A program made the position numbers and the translations under genes. Of a DNA stretch of 63,848 nt, positions 1 to 8,960 are shown piece by piece. How positions within the stretch are numbered: position 1 is the stretch's first letter; every line of letters begins with the position of its first letter. Source of the stretch: Candidatus Symbiothrix dinenymphae. GTDB taxonomy: Bacteria; Bacteroidota; Bacteroidia; Bacteroidales; Azobacteroidaceae. Location: NCBI GenBank assembly GCA_001417715.1, contig BBRT01000059.1, positions 1 through 63,848 of the forward strand, read 5' to 3'. The notes beneath the pieces were generated by a model. That model was not told the origin of the DNA, did not search any database, and saw only the letters and a list, made by a program, of their open reading frames with translations.

Positions 1-579
1 ATGGGATTGCTCACGGTGGATAAATACCATGATGGTCGGTTGTATTTGAAAATCCCTAATTATTCCATCCGGACAGTGTATTGGGAATATCTGGAGCAGT
101 TGACTCTGGAATGGAACAAGGATGTGATGATTGATTTGAGACAACAAACCGATGCGGTGTGGCAATTGGCTTACCCCGGCAATCTGCACCCCTACATCGA
201 ATATGTGAGCAAAAACATTTTCAGCCGCCTGTCGAACCGCGATTTGCAACACTTCAATGAAAAACACATCAAAATAATGCTGCTCAACGGTTTGTTTCAA
301 AGCAAGTTGTATGTGCCGCTCACCGAAAAAGAAGTGGAGAACGGCTATATCGACATTTTTTTGCAGCGCAGCCCCCTACTTCCCGACATAAAATACGAAT
401 GGGTGTGGGAACTCAAGTACCTCAAAAAGGGCGATAGAAAAGCATTGCATTCAGCAAGGCATGACGCCCGCGCACAATTGGAAAAATACCGAAACTCGCG
501 TGAGTTTGCCGGTCGCGCCGATATGCGCTTCGCTTCGATTATTTTTATTGGTAAAGACAAGTTTGAGATTGAGGAATGA
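1..579 (+). CDS. PD-(D/E)XK nuclease-like C-terminal region of an AAA-ATPase-type protein, 5' truncated
   Basis: The 192 readable residues look like the C-terminal half of the large Bacteroidota family with an N-terminal AAA-ATPase-like domain and a C-terminal PD-(D/E)XK domain (the AAA_9/DUF1703 type). The nuclease-like motif is visible: a GYIDIF strand near residue 116 supplies the Asp and a WELKYLK strand near residue 137 supplies the E-x-K pair. An ATG sits exactly at base 1, but whole family members are far longer, so this is probably an internal Met and the gene begins outside the window. The cellular role of the family is not established. The stop is followed by about 100 bp of AT-rich sequence before the convergent pfp gene. 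Confidence 0.75.
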   Translation: MGLLTVDKYHDGRLYLKIPNYSIRTVYWEYLEQLTLEWNKDVMIDLRQQTDAVWQLAYPGNLHPYIEYVSKNIFSRLSNRDLQHFNEKHIKIMLLNGLFQSKLYVPLTEKEVENGYIDIFLQRSPLLPDIKYEWVWELKYLKKGDRKALHSARHDARAQLEKYRNSREFAGRADMRFASIIFIGKDKFEIEE

Positions 580-682
580 ATTTAACATCTGCATTGTCCG
601 ATTCTTATCTGAATAAATTTCGTATATCGGAGAACACAACCTCAGCACCTGCTCAATAATCTGAACGTGCCAGCATCAAAAT

Positions 683-2326
683 TCACGCCAACTCAATCGC
701 CAAAGTCTTAGTAGGCTGGTCGCAAACCTCGGTCGGACCAAAATACTGAATCGGACCCGGATACACATATTCCGTATTGACCGCCCACGCATTGCGCTGA
801 CTTGCAAATTTCTTGAACGGCGCACCATCCAGGCGCACTAATGCCTTTTGAATCACGGGTTTCAGTTCGCCGTGGCGTTTTTCCATGTTCATCATCATCG
901 TGATGGGCACGCCTCCGGCGAGCCATTCGGCGGCGGGGGCGGTGGTGTTGCGGACGGACGACATATAGCCGGTTTTGCCCGCGCCAATCAGACACGAGGC
1001 GGTGTAACCTAATGAGTAGCAATAGTCTGCATCGTAATTGCTCGGTGCGGCGCAGCGACCTTCGTAGCCGAAGAAATGCACTTGTGCGGCGAATTTGCCT
1101 TTGTATTTGCCTGCTGCTGCCATTTCGTTGAGGCGGTTGCCTACCATTTCTGCCAACAGTTTTTCGGTTTCAATCAGCGACACTTGTACGTTGCCGTGCG
1201 GGTCGCGGTCTAATGTCAATTGGCGTGCTACGGTTTCGGGCAGGCTTTCGTAAATCTTTGAGTTCGATGCACTTAGGTTGGCGATGATGTGCTGGCGTTG
1301 TTCGGAGCGGCGGACGCGGGCAAAATCTTCGGCATTGTGTGCCAAAAAGTCGTTGAGTTCTGCCATCAGTTTTTTCATCGCGGGGATAAATTCGATTAGC
1401 CCTTCGGGGATTAGCACCGTGCCGAAATTGTTGCCTTTGGCGGCGCGCTCTGCCACGATGTCGGCGATGTATTGCACCACATCGTCCAAAGATTGATTTT
1501 TTGCTTCCACCTCTTCCGAAATCAGGCAGATGTTGGGCTGCACTTGCAAGGCACATTCCAGGGCGATGTGTGATGCCGAGCGTCCCATCAACTTGATGAA
1601 ATGCCAATATTTGCGGGCGGAGTTGCAGTCGCGCTGGATGTTGCCGATGACTTCCGAATAGACCTTGCAAGCGGTGTCGAAGCCGAATGAGGTTTCAATC
1701 ATCTCATTTTTCAAGTCGCCGTCAATCGTTTTCGGGCAGCCGATGACTTGCACGCCCGCCTTGATTTTAGCGTAGTATTCGGCTAATACACAGGCGTTTG
1801 TGTTTGAATCATCGCCGCCGATAATCACGAGTGCCGAGATGTTGAGTTTTTTGAGAATTTCCAGCCCTTTGTCGAACTGTTCGGGCGTTTCCAACTTCGT
1901 GCGACCGGAGCCTATCATGTCGAAACCGCCTGTGTTGCGGTATTCGTCGATGATGTCGGCAGTCAATTCCTGATAGTTGTGGTCAATCAGTCCGCCCGGT
2001 CCCATCAAAAAGCCGTACAGTTTGCTGCCGGAATTGATGGCTTTGATGCCGTCGAACAGCCCTGCAATCACGTTGTGACCGCCCGGAGCCTGTCCGCCAC
2101 TCAGAATGACGCCCACGTTGATTGCCGCTGCATTTTGCTTGTCGGTGTCGGTTGCAAACGTCACCAACGGCATCCCGTAGGTGTTTGGAAACAATTTTTT
2201 AATCTCCGCCTGGTCGGAAACCGACTGTGTAGCCGCTCCTTCCTGAATTTTCACTGTCCCGCGTAATGTTTTCGGAACTTTCGGCGCGTATGCTGCACGC
2301 GCGATTTGTAAAGCACTTTTTGCCAT
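683..2326 (-). CDS. pfp: Pyrophosphate--fructose 6-phosphate 1-phosphotransferase, long form
   Basis: Cytoplasmic glycolytic enzyme that reversibly phosphorylates fructose 6-phosphate using PPi in place of ATP. At 547 aa it has the length of the long PFP subgroup. GGDDSNTNA near residue 168 carries the double Asp that marks PPi users (ATP enzymes have GGDG). [10 protein letters not shown] near 198 holds the catalytic region, [14 protein letters not shown] near 247 the fructose 6-phosphate contact region, and [15 protein letters not shown] near 420 the conserved late motif. It is transcribed alone on the minus strand; the start ATG at 2326 is followed at once by the family N-terminus. Assignment is secure; PPi dependence is read from the GGDD motif. 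Confidence 0.95.
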   Translation of the reverse strand: MAKSALQIARAAYAPKVPKTLRGTVKIQEGAATQSVSDQAEIKKLFPNTYGMPLVTFATDTDKQNAAAINVGVILSGGQAPGGHNVIAGLFDGIKAINSGSKLYGFLMGPGGLIDHNYQELTADIIDEYRNTGGFDMIGSGRTKLETPEQFDKGLEILKKLNISALVIIGGDDSNTNACVLAEYYAKIKAGVQVIGCPKTIDGDLKNEMIETSFGFDTACKVYSEVIGNIQRDCNSARKYWHFIKLMGRSASHIALECALQVQPNICLISEEVEAKNQSLDDVVQYIADIVAERAAKGNNFGTVLIPEGLIEFIPAMKKLMAELNDFLAHNAEDFARVRRSEQRQHIIANLSASNSKIYESLPETVARQLTLDRDPHGNVQVSLIETEKLLAEMVGNRLNEMAAAGKYKGKFAAQVHFFGYEGRCAAPSNYDADYCYSLGYTASCLIGAGKTGYMSSVRNTTAPAAEWLAGGVPITMMMNMEKRHGELKPVIQKALVRLDGAPFKKFASQRNAWAVNTEYVYPGPIQYFGPTEVCDQPTKTLAIELA

Positions 2327-2353
2327 GTTGTTTATTTATGAATTATGAATTAT

Positions 2354-2632
2354 CTAATTAATACACTTGTCATTGCGGGCTTGTCCCGCAATCCCTTGTG
2401 CTACATCGCTCTGTAGCCCAACATTAGGCTCCTTTTCAGGAGATTGCGGGTCAAGCCCGCAATGACAATTTTTTTTCTTACATATAATATATGCGACGAT
2501 TCCTGTCGGCACCAAAATCCAGCCTGACAGTAGCGTGGCGTTGGTCTGCAAATGAATAAAATGGGGCACGAGCAACAGCAAAATGCCTGCTGCGATGATG
2601 ATTAGCCCCCAATTTTTCCAAATTCTCCACAT
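2354..2632 (-). CDS. Small membrane protein with repeat-derived C-terminus
   Basis: A 92-residue hypothetical protein. After MWRIWKNWG it has two hydrophobic segments (about residues 7-23 and 32-49), then a basic CKKK stretch. From there the frame runs into a genomic palindrome (2369-2466), so the last 40 or so residues (starting NCHCGLDPQS) are repeat translation and not an evolved domain. I prefer the ATG at 2632 over the one at 2659 because the upstream bases (2650-2658) form a TACCTTTGC -7 box, which places transcription start after 2659. No function is recognised; it may have had a shorter C-terminus before the repeat arrived. Confidence 0.5.
   Translation of the reverse strand: MWRIWKNWGLIIIAAGILLLLVPHFIHLQTNATLLSGWILVPTGIVAYIICKKKNCHCGLDPQSPEKEPNVGLQSDVAQGIAGQARNDKCIN
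2369..2466. repeat. Compound palindromic repeat, long form
   Basis: Starts GTCATTGCGGGCTTGTCCC and ends with the inverted version GGGTCAAGCCCGCAATGAC, with a 45-bp middle (CAACATTAGGCTCCTTTTC) also found at 54874-54965. Each end is itself a short palindrome, so the unit resembles a paired REP/BIME element. Single-ended copies occur at 5743, 7165, 8050, 8580, 22922 and 52434, and a diverged pair at 9625-9707. It lies in the pfp upstream region and supplies the end of the small membrane protein. Confidence 0.9.
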
Positions 2633-2722
2633 ACATCCAATTTTCGCGCAAAGGTACAAAAAAATTTGTTCGGATTTGATTTTTTTGCTTATATTTGCAG
2701 TCGGATTGCAACTGATTGAGAT

Positions 2723-3463
2723 ATGAAAAAAGGATTTTTTGCTCTGTATGAGCTGTTTATTTGGCTGCCTATCAATGTGGCACTCACCGGATTAACTTCC
2801 TTGGTGACCATTGTTGGCTGTTCGCTTGGCGGCGAACGCTATTTTAGTTATTATCCCTCCAAATATTGGTCAAGGATTGTTTGCTGGATTACTTTTTGTC
2901 CTGTAAAGGTGTTTGGACGCGAACATTTGGATAAAAAGCAGTCCTACATTTTTGTTGCCAATCATCAAAGTGCGTTCGATATTTGGCTGATTTTCGCCTA
3001 CTTAGGTGTTCCGATACGGTGGATGATGAAAAAAAGTTTGCGCAAAATGTTTTTTGTCGGCAAAGCTTGCGAAAGTGCCGGATATATTTTTGTGGACACG
3101 GCGTCGCCCAAGACGATTGAAAAAACGATGCGCAACGCCAAAGAGAAGTTGCAAAATGGCAATTCGGTGGTCATCTTCCCCGAAGGTTCGCGCACACCCG
3201 ACGGGACGATGCAAAAATTCAAAAAAGGGGCGTTCCAGATGGCTATCGACTTGCAACTGCCGATTGTGCCGCTCACCATCAACGGGGCATATCGGGTGAT
3301 GTCGAAAAACACCGTGCGCATCCAACCGCACCCCATGACGCTGACCATCCATCCGCCCATCCCGCCCCAACCCATCGACAAAAACGACCGCCGAGAAGTA
3401 GTCAACCGCCTGCAAACGCTCAGTGAACAGTCGCGAAAGGCTATTGCATCGGCTCTTGTCTGA
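2723..3463 (+). CDS. plsC: 1-acyl-sn-glycerol-3-phosphate acyltransferase
   Basis: Converts lysophosphatidic acid to phosphatidic acid at the inner membrane, the second acylation in phospholipid synthesis. The acyltransferase HX4D motif is NHQSAFD (about residue 80), and the second block FPEGSRTPDG lies near residue 153. A hydrophobic N-terminal segment (residues 10-35) would anchor it. Length of 246 aa is normal. A TATATTTGC -7 box lies about 30 bp before the ATG. nadK begins 17 bp after the stop, so the two may be cotranscribed. Confidence 0.92.
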   Translation: MKKGFFALYELFIWLPINVALTGLTSLVTIVGCSLGGERYFSYYPSKYWSRIVCWITFCPVKVFGREHLDKKQSYIFVANHQSAFDIWLIFAYLGVPIRWMMKKSLRKMFFVGKACESAGYIFVDTASPKTIEKTMRNAKEKLQNGNSVVIFPEGSRTPDGTMQKFKKGAFQMAIDLQLPIVPLTINGAYRVMSKNTVRIQPHPMTLTIHPPIPPQPIDKNDRREVVNRLQTLSEQSRKAIASALV

Positions 3464-3480
3464 ATTTATATATGTAAGAA

Positions 3481-4347
3481 ATGAAAATAGGTGTATTTGG
3501 AAGTAATTATCAGGCTGATAAACAGCAGTTTATCACAAAGTTGCTGGACGATTTGAAACAACGGGGCGCAGTTCTTTGGATAGAGCAGCCATTTTATGAT
3601 TATCTCACGAAAACGATGGCATATAAGCCTGAAATTCAAGGAATTATCACGGCTGAAAATTGCCCGTTAGACATGATAATCGGTTTGGGTGGCGATGGCA
3701 CCTTTTTGCGTGCTGCCCATTGGGTCGGGCGGCAAAATATCCCCATTCTGGGCATCAATACCGGTCATTTGGGATTTTTGGCGCAGGTGGGAATGAGCGA
3801 AATCGACACGATGCTCCCCGCCATTGTTGGCAAGCATTACCAAGTGGAGGAACGCTCGCTGTTGCAAATCTCAGCCCCCTACCCCACGCCATGCAACTAT
3901 GCCCTCAACGAAATCGCGTTTTTGAAGCGCGACACCGCCTCAATGGTTGATATTCAAGCCTATATCAACGATGATTATCTGACGGAATACCTCGCCGACG
4001 GGCTTATCGTTGCCACTCCCACAGGCTCCACAGCCTACAATTTGAGCGTGAACGGTCCTATTCTCATCCCGCAAACCAACAATTTCGTGCTGAGTGCCGT
4101 AGCCCCACATTCGCTCAACATGCGCTCGCTGGTGATGCCGGACAGTTCCAAACTGCGAGTGCGCATAGAAGCCCGCACGCCCGATTTTTTGGTGTCGCTC
4201 GACGGTCGCTCGCTCGACTTCCCCTCCGGCACCGAATTTGTAGTCCAAAAAGCCGATTTCACCGTAAAAATGGTGAAACACAGCAGTCAAAATTTCTACC
4301 ATACGCTACGAAAAAAATTGCTGTGGGGTACGGATGTGAGGCAGTGA
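3481..4347 (+). CDS. nadK: NAD kinase
   Basis: Phosphorylates NAD to NADP in the cytoplasm. GLGGDGTFLRAA near residue 67 is the diagnostic GGDG loop, followed by NTGHLGFLAQ near 94 and the ALNEIAFLKRDTASM substrate strand near 140; TPTGSTAYNLSVNGPI near 178 is the conserved glycine/serine segment. The 288 aa length fits. It follows plsC by 17 bp and has no promoter box of its own that I can see. Confidence 0.95.
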   Translation: MKIGVFGSNYQADKQQFITKLLDDLKQRGAVLWIEQPFYDYLTKTMAYKPEIQGIITAENCPLDMIIGLGGDGTFLRAAHWVGRQNIPILGINTGHLGFLAQVGMSEIDTMLPAIVGKHYQVEERSLLQISAPYPTPCNYALNEIAFLKRDTASMVDIQAYINDDYLTEYLADGLIVATPTGSTAYNLSVNGPILIPQTNNFVLSAVAPHSLNMRSLVMPDSSKLRVRIEARTPDFLVSLDGRSLDFPSGTEFVVQKADFTVKMVKHSSQNFYHTLRKKLLWGTDVRQ

Positions 4348-4372
4348 TTGCGGCTCGTCATATAATTTTTTG

Positions 4373-4380
4373 TAACTTTG
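4373..4380 (+). promoter_or_regulatory. -7 box almost touching the start codon
   Basis: TAACTTTG, the Bacteroidota -7 consensus, ends only 4 bases before the ATG at 4385. Transcription would then begin at or next to the start codon, giving a leaderless or nearly leaderless mRNA for the T9SS cargo gene. Confidence 0.6.
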
Positions 4381-4384
4381 CCGA

Positions 4385-5050
4385 ATGAAAAAGGGATTTT
4401 TTTTGATAATTTGTTTGTTTTCGTCACATTTTGCCATGTCTCAAGTTGTGACGCCAAAAGCGTATGTTGTTCCAATTGAGGGCGATACCGTGTTTTTGGA
4501 GGAGTATGATGAGTTTACTATTCCTCCCCCCAAGTCGGCTCCGGTGGAAATTTATTTTGAAGCCACTTCGGAAAATGAATCGGCGGGGTTTATTTGGACA
4601 ATTTTTGAAATTGACCGCGACACGAGAGAAAAAAAGCCGAACCCGATTACCCGTACTACTCAATCGTTTACGGATGTTTTTCAAAAAGCCGGATTGTTTC
4701 AAATATGGCTGGAAACCGTTCCGGACACAGAGAGCACACCCTGTTTTTCATTGAATATTGACGAGGCGGATTTGAAACTGCCCAACACATTCAGCCCAAA
4801 CGGCGACGGCGTAAATGACATATACAAAGTGAGTTCCAAATCCATTGTGCGCTCCAAAGTATCTATTTACAATCGCTTGGGCAAACTTCTTTATTCGTGG
4901 CGAGGCGAATCGCTCAAAAATTGGGAAGGTTGGGACGGCAAAGTGAACGGCAAATACGTCCAATCAGGGGTCTATTTCATCATTATAGATGCCACAGGGG
5001 CAGATGGCAGAGTTTACAAACTTTCAAGTGATATCAATGTGTTGCGCTGA
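4385..5050 (+). CDS. Exported protein with type B type IX secretion C-terminal domain
   Basis: A 221-residue secreted protein: a signal peptide at residues 1-19 (ends FAMSQ), an uncharacterised PKD-like beta region, then the gliding-motility-type C-terminal domain from about residue 133. That domain shows the classical opening LPNTFSPNGDGVNDIYK, the YNRLGKLLY strand, WDGKVNGKYVQSGVYF and a final basic residue. Such domains send cargo through the type IX system to the cell surface. The stop overlaps the next start (ATGA at 5049-5052), so the sulfatase-like protein is probably translationally coupled. Its substrate or partner is unknown. Confidence 0.85.
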   Translation: MKKGFFLIICLFSSHFAMSQVVTPKAYVVPIEGDTVFLEEYDEFTIPPPKSAPVEIYFEATSENESAGFIWTIFEIDRDTREKKPNPITRTTQSFTDVFQKAGLFQIWLETVPDTESTPCFSLNIDEADLKLPNTFSPNGDGVNDIYKVSSKSIVRSKVSIYNRLGKLLYSWRGESLKNWEGWDGKVNGKYVQSGVYFIIIDATGADGRVYKLSSDINVLR

Positions 5051-7131
5051 TGAAAAATAAAAATATAGGGATTTTTGAGTTGACTTTCTGCAAATTGGCA
5101 GGGATGAGTTTGGCTGTGGGGCTTGTGGTGCGGGTGGTGCTGCTCTTTTTGGTGCCGAGCGAGGTGGCGTTTGGGTTTGCCAACTTGCTGAAGATTTTTC
5201 TGTTGGGGGCGGTAAATGATTTGGCTATTTCGGTGCTTTCGTTTGTGTTTATGTGGCTGTATCTCAGTCAGTTGTCTGAGAGGAAATACAAAAAGCCGAC
5301 CGGTTACATTATTTTCGGTCTTTGCGTTGCGGGGCTGGTTTATGTGAGCTTTTTCAACACTATTTTTCATGAATATGGGAGTGTTGTGCCCGACATTGTG
5401 ATTGGTTTGCTGCTTTATGTGACCGTCAGTTTTGGTTTGCGGCTGTTCATTCCCTCCATTCGGGCGCGGTGGAGCAGGGTGGTCTATTACATCCTTTTTG
5501 CAATTTATATGGCTACGGTGCTGTTTAACGGCATTGGGGCGTACTTTTTCTGGGACGAATTTGGCGTGCGCTACAATTTTATCGCCGTCGATTACCTGAT
5601 TTATACCAACGAGGTGGTCGGCAATATCATGGAGTCTTACCCGATTATTCCGCTGCTCACCGCGCTGTTCATCACGGCAGGGCTGCTGACATGGCTTTTC
5701 AACAGTTACCAGTTAGCAGTTACCAGTTACCAAAATTCATCTGTCATTGCGGGCTTGACCCGCAATCCCCTGACTTGGAAGCGCAAGGTTGTGGTTGCAG
5801 GGGTTTATGTTGCGGCGTTTTTTGCATCATGCGGGGTGCTGAAATTCAATGAAAATTTTCAAAAATCGGACAATGTGTATGCTAATGAGCTGCAAGCCAA
5901 TAGCGTTTACAAATTTTATACCGCCTTCATGAACAGCGAGTTAAGTTTTTACGACTTCTACATTACGCTGCCCGAAGAGGAGGCTGCCGCGATTGTAAAC
6001 GGCATCTACGGCAGTCAGGGCGCGGATAACCGGCAAAATATCACGAGCGCATTGCCCGCGAGCAAGAAAAACATCGTGCTGATTATGGTGGAAAGTCTGA
6101 GTGCCTCTTTTTTAGCCCGTTACGGCAACACCGAAAATATTACTCCCAACCTGAATAAATTGATTGACAAGGGGTTGAGCTTCGACAATTTGTTTGCCAC
6201 CGGCACGCGCACGGTGCGCGGGTTGGAAGCCATCACGCTGTGCCTGCCGCCAAGTTCGGGCGAAAGCATCGTGAAGCAGCCCAACAATGCCAACCTGTTT
6301 TCCACCGGCAGTGTGCTACGCGAGCAGGGCTACACAGTGCAATTTTTCTACGGCGGCGACGGCTATTTCGACAATATGAAGACGTTTTTCTCCGGCAATG
6401 GCTACGAAGTGATTGACAAGCCGCAGTTTGAAAAATCCGAAATCACGTTCAGCAATATCTGGGGCGTGTGCGACGAAGATTTACTGAACAAAGTAACACA
6501 CGAACTGCGCAAAGACCACGAGGCGGGCAAACCGTTTTTCGCGCACATCATGACAACCAGCAACCACCGCCCCTACACCTATCCCGAAGGCAAAATAGAC
6601 ATCCCAACCAACAAATCGCGCGCCGGCGGCGTGAAATACACCGACTACGCGATTGGAAAATTCATCGACGATGCCCAAAAAGAGGCTTGGTTCGACAACA
6701 CCGTGTTTGTGATTATCGCCGACCACTGCGCGTCAAGTGCCGGAGCAACGGAAATCCCGCTGGACAAATACCAAATCCCGTGCATCATCTATGCGCCCGG
6801 GTTTGTGGCTCCGAAGCGGGAGGCACGCTTGGTGTCGCAAATCGACATTATGCCAACCATTTTGGGGCTACTGAATATGTCGTACACCTCCAAATTTTAC
6901 GGGCGAGATATTTATACGCCTGATTATCAGGAACGTGCGGTTGTGGCGACTTATCAAAATCTCGGCTATTTTGAGCCGGAGCAGTTGACGATTTTGTCGC
7001 CCGTGCGCCGCGTGGAGCAATTCAAGATAGTGCGCGATGGCTTCAAATTTGATTTGCCGGCGGTGGAAACGGTTGATTCTGTGGCGGTTAAGACGGCTGT
7101 TGCGTTGTATCAAATAGGAACAAAACACTGA
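5050..7131 (+). CDS. LTA synthase-like membrane sulfatase family protein
   Basis: 693 aa. About five membrane segments occupy residues 12-210; the periplasmic alkaline-phosphatase-fold domain runs from about 335 to 650. VESLSASFLARYG (near 352) and FATGTRTVRGLEAI (near 386) contain the metal site and the Thr nucleophile region; HIMTTSNHRPYTYP (near 500) and IIADHCASSAG (near 557) give the later metal ligands. Relatives transfer phosphoglycerol or phosphoethanolamine to envelope glycans or lipids; the exact substrate is not deducible. Residues about 218-240 are encoded by two inserted repeats (a TTACCAG heptamer run and the CATTGCGGG palindrome) located just after the last membrane segment. 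Confidence 0.85.
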   Translation: MKNKNIGIFELTFCKLAGMSLAVGLVVRVVLLFLVPSEVAFGFANLLKIFLLGAVNDLAISVLSFVFMWLYLSQLSERKYKKPTGYIIFGLCVAGLVYVSFFNTIFHEYGSVVPDIVIGLLLYVTVSFGLRLFIPSIRARWSRVVYYILFAIYMATVLFNGIGAYFFWDEFGVRYNFIAVDYLIYTNEVVGNIMESYPIIPLLTALFITAGLLTWLFNSYQLAVTSYQNSSVIAGLTRNPLTWKRKVVVAGVYVAAFFASCGVLKFNENFQKSDNVYANELQANSVYKFYTAFMNSELSFYDFYITLPEEEAAAIVNGIYGSQGADNRQNITSALPASKKNIVLIMVESLSASFLARYGNTENITPNLNKLIDKGLSFDNLFATGTRTVRGLEAITLCLPPSSGESIVKQPNNANLFSTGSVLREQGYTVQFFYGGDGYFDNMKTFFSGNGYEVIDKPQFEKSEITFSNIWGVCDEDLLNKVTHELRKDHEAGKPFFAHIMTTSNHRPYTYPEGKIDIPTNKSRAGGVKYTDYAIGKFIDDAQKEAWFDNTVFVIIADHCASSAGATEIPLDKYQIPCIIYAPGFVAPKREARLVSQIDIMPTILGLLNMSYTSKFYGRDIYTPDYQERAVVATYQNLGYFEPEQLTILSPVRRVEQFKIVRDGFKFDLPAVETVDSVAVKTAVALYQIGTKH
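5703..5770. repeat. Heptamer run plus palindrome inserted within a gene
   Basis: 5703-5732 is a run of the heptamer family AGTTACC (AGTTACCAGTTAGCAGTTAC...). 5743-5770 is the short palindrome GTCATTGCGGGCTTGACCC plus GCAATCCCC. Both keep the sulfatase frame open; the palindrome is read as SVIAGLTRNPL. Confidence 0.9.
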
Positions 7132-7136
7132 GCCGT

Positions 7137-7811
7137 ATGCAAAAGGGACAATCAATTATTCGGAGGGGATTGCGGGTCAAGACAGCAATGACAGCGTTGT
7201 TGCTGCTTGTAGGGGTGACCCTTGCGGTCGCCCAAAACCATGTTGCCCAAAATGATATGATTGCGCAAAATGACACGGTTGCAAAAAAAACTGTGGCTGT
7301 TGATTCTCTGGCGCAACACATTTTGGATTATGCTGCGCAATACCTTGGCACGCCTTATCGCTATGGTTCGGGTGGTCCCAAGCGGTTTGATTGTTCGGGA
7401 TTTACCTCGTATGTGTTTCGTCCGTTTGGGTACAATCTCTCGCGCAGTTGTCTTTTTCAGGTGCAAGAGGGCGAGCATGTGGACAAAAACACGATGAAAG
7501 CGGGCGATTTGATATTTTTTACCAGTCGCCGTTCAGGTAAAAAAGTCGGACATGTGGGGATTGTTGTTGAAAATCCGGGCGATGGCAATATTCGATTTAT
7601 TCACGCCTCCGTCCATGGCGTGCGCTACTCGCAATTGACGGATACCTACTACGCTAAGCGTTATATTACCGGGGTGAGGGTGTTGCCGGAGGCTCCCCAT
7701 TTTTGGGATATTTCAAAACTGCCGGTACCGTCTATGCTCGCTGTGCCGTCAGTTCTTCCTGTGCCTCACCCGGAGCTCTGTTTTTTATCATTAATGCAAT
7801 CTTTACGATAG
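7137..7811 (+). CDS. NlpC/P60-family cysteine peptidase (C40)
   Basis: Exported cell-wall peptidase of 224 aa that should cut between D-Glu and the diamino acid in peptidoglycan stem peptides. Catalytic Cys is in RFDCSGF (near residue 83), His in VGHVGIV (near 138) and the third polar residue in FIHASVHG (near 155). The hydrophobic signal core LLLLVGVTLAVAQ is at residues 20-34. The basic n-region before it, GLRVKTAMT, is the translation of an inserted palindrome (7165-7192) that differs from the consensus by GACAGC for GCCCGC. The gene starts 5 bp after the sulfatase stop, so the two are likely cotranscribed. Confidence 0.9.
   Translation: MQKGQSIIRRGLRVKTAMTALLLLVGVTLAVAQNHVAQNDMIAQNDTVAKKTVAVDSLAQHILDYAAQYLGTPYRYGSGGPKRFDCSGFTSYVFRPFGYNLSRSCLFQVQEGEHVDKNTMKAGDLIFFTSRRSGKKVGHVGIVVENPGDGNIRFIHASVHGVRYSQLTDTYYAKRYITGVRVLPEAPHFWDISKLPVPSMLAVPSVLPVPHPELCFLSLMQSLR
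7165..7192. repeat. Palindrome copy encoding part of a signal peptide
   Basis: GGGATTGCGGGTCAAGACAG followed by CAATGAC. It matches the family end found at 2439-2466 except that the right arm is altered, so the hairpin is weakened. Read here as GLRVKTAMT, directly before the hydrophobic core of the NlpC/P60 signal peptide. Confidence 0.85.
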
Positions 7812-7840
7812 GGCAAAACTCAATTAAAAAAACGCACAAA

Positions 7841-8959
7841 ATGCAAGAAAAACTCAACATCCGCTTCCCCGCAGAATGGGAACCGCAAAGTGCAGTGATG
7901 CTGACTTGGCCTCACGCACAGACTGATTGGGCTCCGATTTTGGACGAGGTGATTCCCTGCTTTGTGGACATTGCGAAAGAAATTCTCAAACGGGAGAAGT
8001 TGCTCATCGTTTGCCTTTCGATTGACACGGTGAAGGCACAACTGAATGAGGGGATTGCCGGTCAAGCCCGCAATGACTTGTCTAAAATCATCTTCCGCGA
8101 AATCCCCACCAACGACACTTGGGCGCGCGACCACGGACCAATCACCACCTTTTCAAAGCGCAAAGCCCACCTGCTGGACTTCGGATTCAACGGCTGGGGA
8201 TTGAAATTTGCGTCCAACCTCGACAATCAAATTACGCAGCGGCTTTACAAGAGTGGCGCGTTTGATGCAGGGCACACCTTGCCCCTACTGCAATCGTCAT
8301 CGCCGGACTACCACAACTTACGCACCTACATTCTCGAAGGCGGTAGCATCGAAAGCGACGGCATCGGCACCATCCTCACCACATCTGAATGCTTGTTTGC
8401 ACCCAACCGCAACGAATTTGCCAACAAAGAAGAAATCGAACAGTTTTTTGCAGAAGTGTTTGGCACAGAGCGCGTTCTGTGGCTCGACCACGGCCATTTG
8501 GAAGGCGACGACACCGATGGGCATGTGGACACCCTCGCCCGATTTTGCAATGCCAACACCATTGCCTACGTTTCCAATCGTCATTGCGGGCTTGACCCGC
8601 AAGCCCCTCCCCAATTTGCTAATGATGAGCAGTTTGAAGCTTTGTCGAAGATGGAAGCACAGCTAAAAACATTCAAAACAGCCGCAGGACAGCCTTACAA
8701 CTTGGTTCCACTACCCATGGCAGCAGCCGTTTACGATGAAAACGGCAAACAATTACCTGCCACGTATGCCAATTTTCTCATCATCAACGGTGCCGTGCTG
8801 ATGCCAACTTATGGCACAACATTGGATGATGTTGCCAAAGAAGCACTTCAAACGGCATTTCCTGACCGCGAAATCATCGGCATCAACTGCCTGCCACTCA
8901 TCAAGCAGCACGGCAGCCTGCATTGTGTCACCATGCAATTTCCAAAAAACATTGTGTAA
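7841..8959 (+). CDS. aguA: Agmatine deiminase (peptidyl-arginine deiminase family)
   Basis: Hydrolyses agmatine to N-carbamoylputrescine and ammonia in the cytoplasm. Family blocks visible: RFPAEWEPQSAVMLTWPH at residue 8, TWARDHGP near 88, FGFNGWGLKF near 105, LEGGSIESDG near 166, HLEGDDTDGHVDTLARF near 220, and the catalytic Cys in GSLHCVTMQFP near 362. The start at 7841 matches the family N-terminus; an in-frame upstream extension is unsupported. Two palindrome copies are inserted in frame, at residues about 70-79 (read GIAGQARND) and 247-256 (read RHCGLDPQAP), both between conserved blocks. The second step enzyme lies at 43585-44460. Confidence 0.92.
   Translation: MQEKLNIRFPAEWEPQSAVMLTWPHAQTDWAPILDEVIPCFVDIAKEILKREKLLIVCLSIDTVKAQLNEGIAGQARNDLSKIIFREIPTNDTWARDHGPITTFSKRKAHLLDFGFNGWGLKFASNLDNQITQRLYKSGAFDAGHTLPLLQSSSPDYHNLRTYILEGGSIESDGIGTILTTSECLFAPNRNEFANKEEIEQFFAEVFGTERVLWLDHGHLEGDDTDGHVDTLARFCNANTIAYVSNRHCGLDPQAPPQFANDEQFEALSKMEAQLKTFKTAAGQPYNLVPLPMAAAVYDENGKQLPATYANFLIINGAVLMPTYGTTLDDVAKEALQTAFPDREIIGINCLPLIKQHGSLHCVTMQFPKNIV
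8050..8077. repeat. In-frame palindrome copy 1 in agmatine deiminase
   Basis: GGGGATTGCCGGTCAAGCCC followed by GCAATGAC; one base differs from consensus. Read in the phase that gives GIAGQARND. Confidence 0.9.
8580..8607. repeat. In-frame palindrome copy 2 in agmatine deiminase
   Basis: GTCATTGCGGGCTTGACCCG followed by CAAGCCCC. Opposite orientation to copy 1 in the same gene, read in the phase that gives RHCGLDPQAP. Confidence 0.9.
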
Positions 8960-8960
8960 A

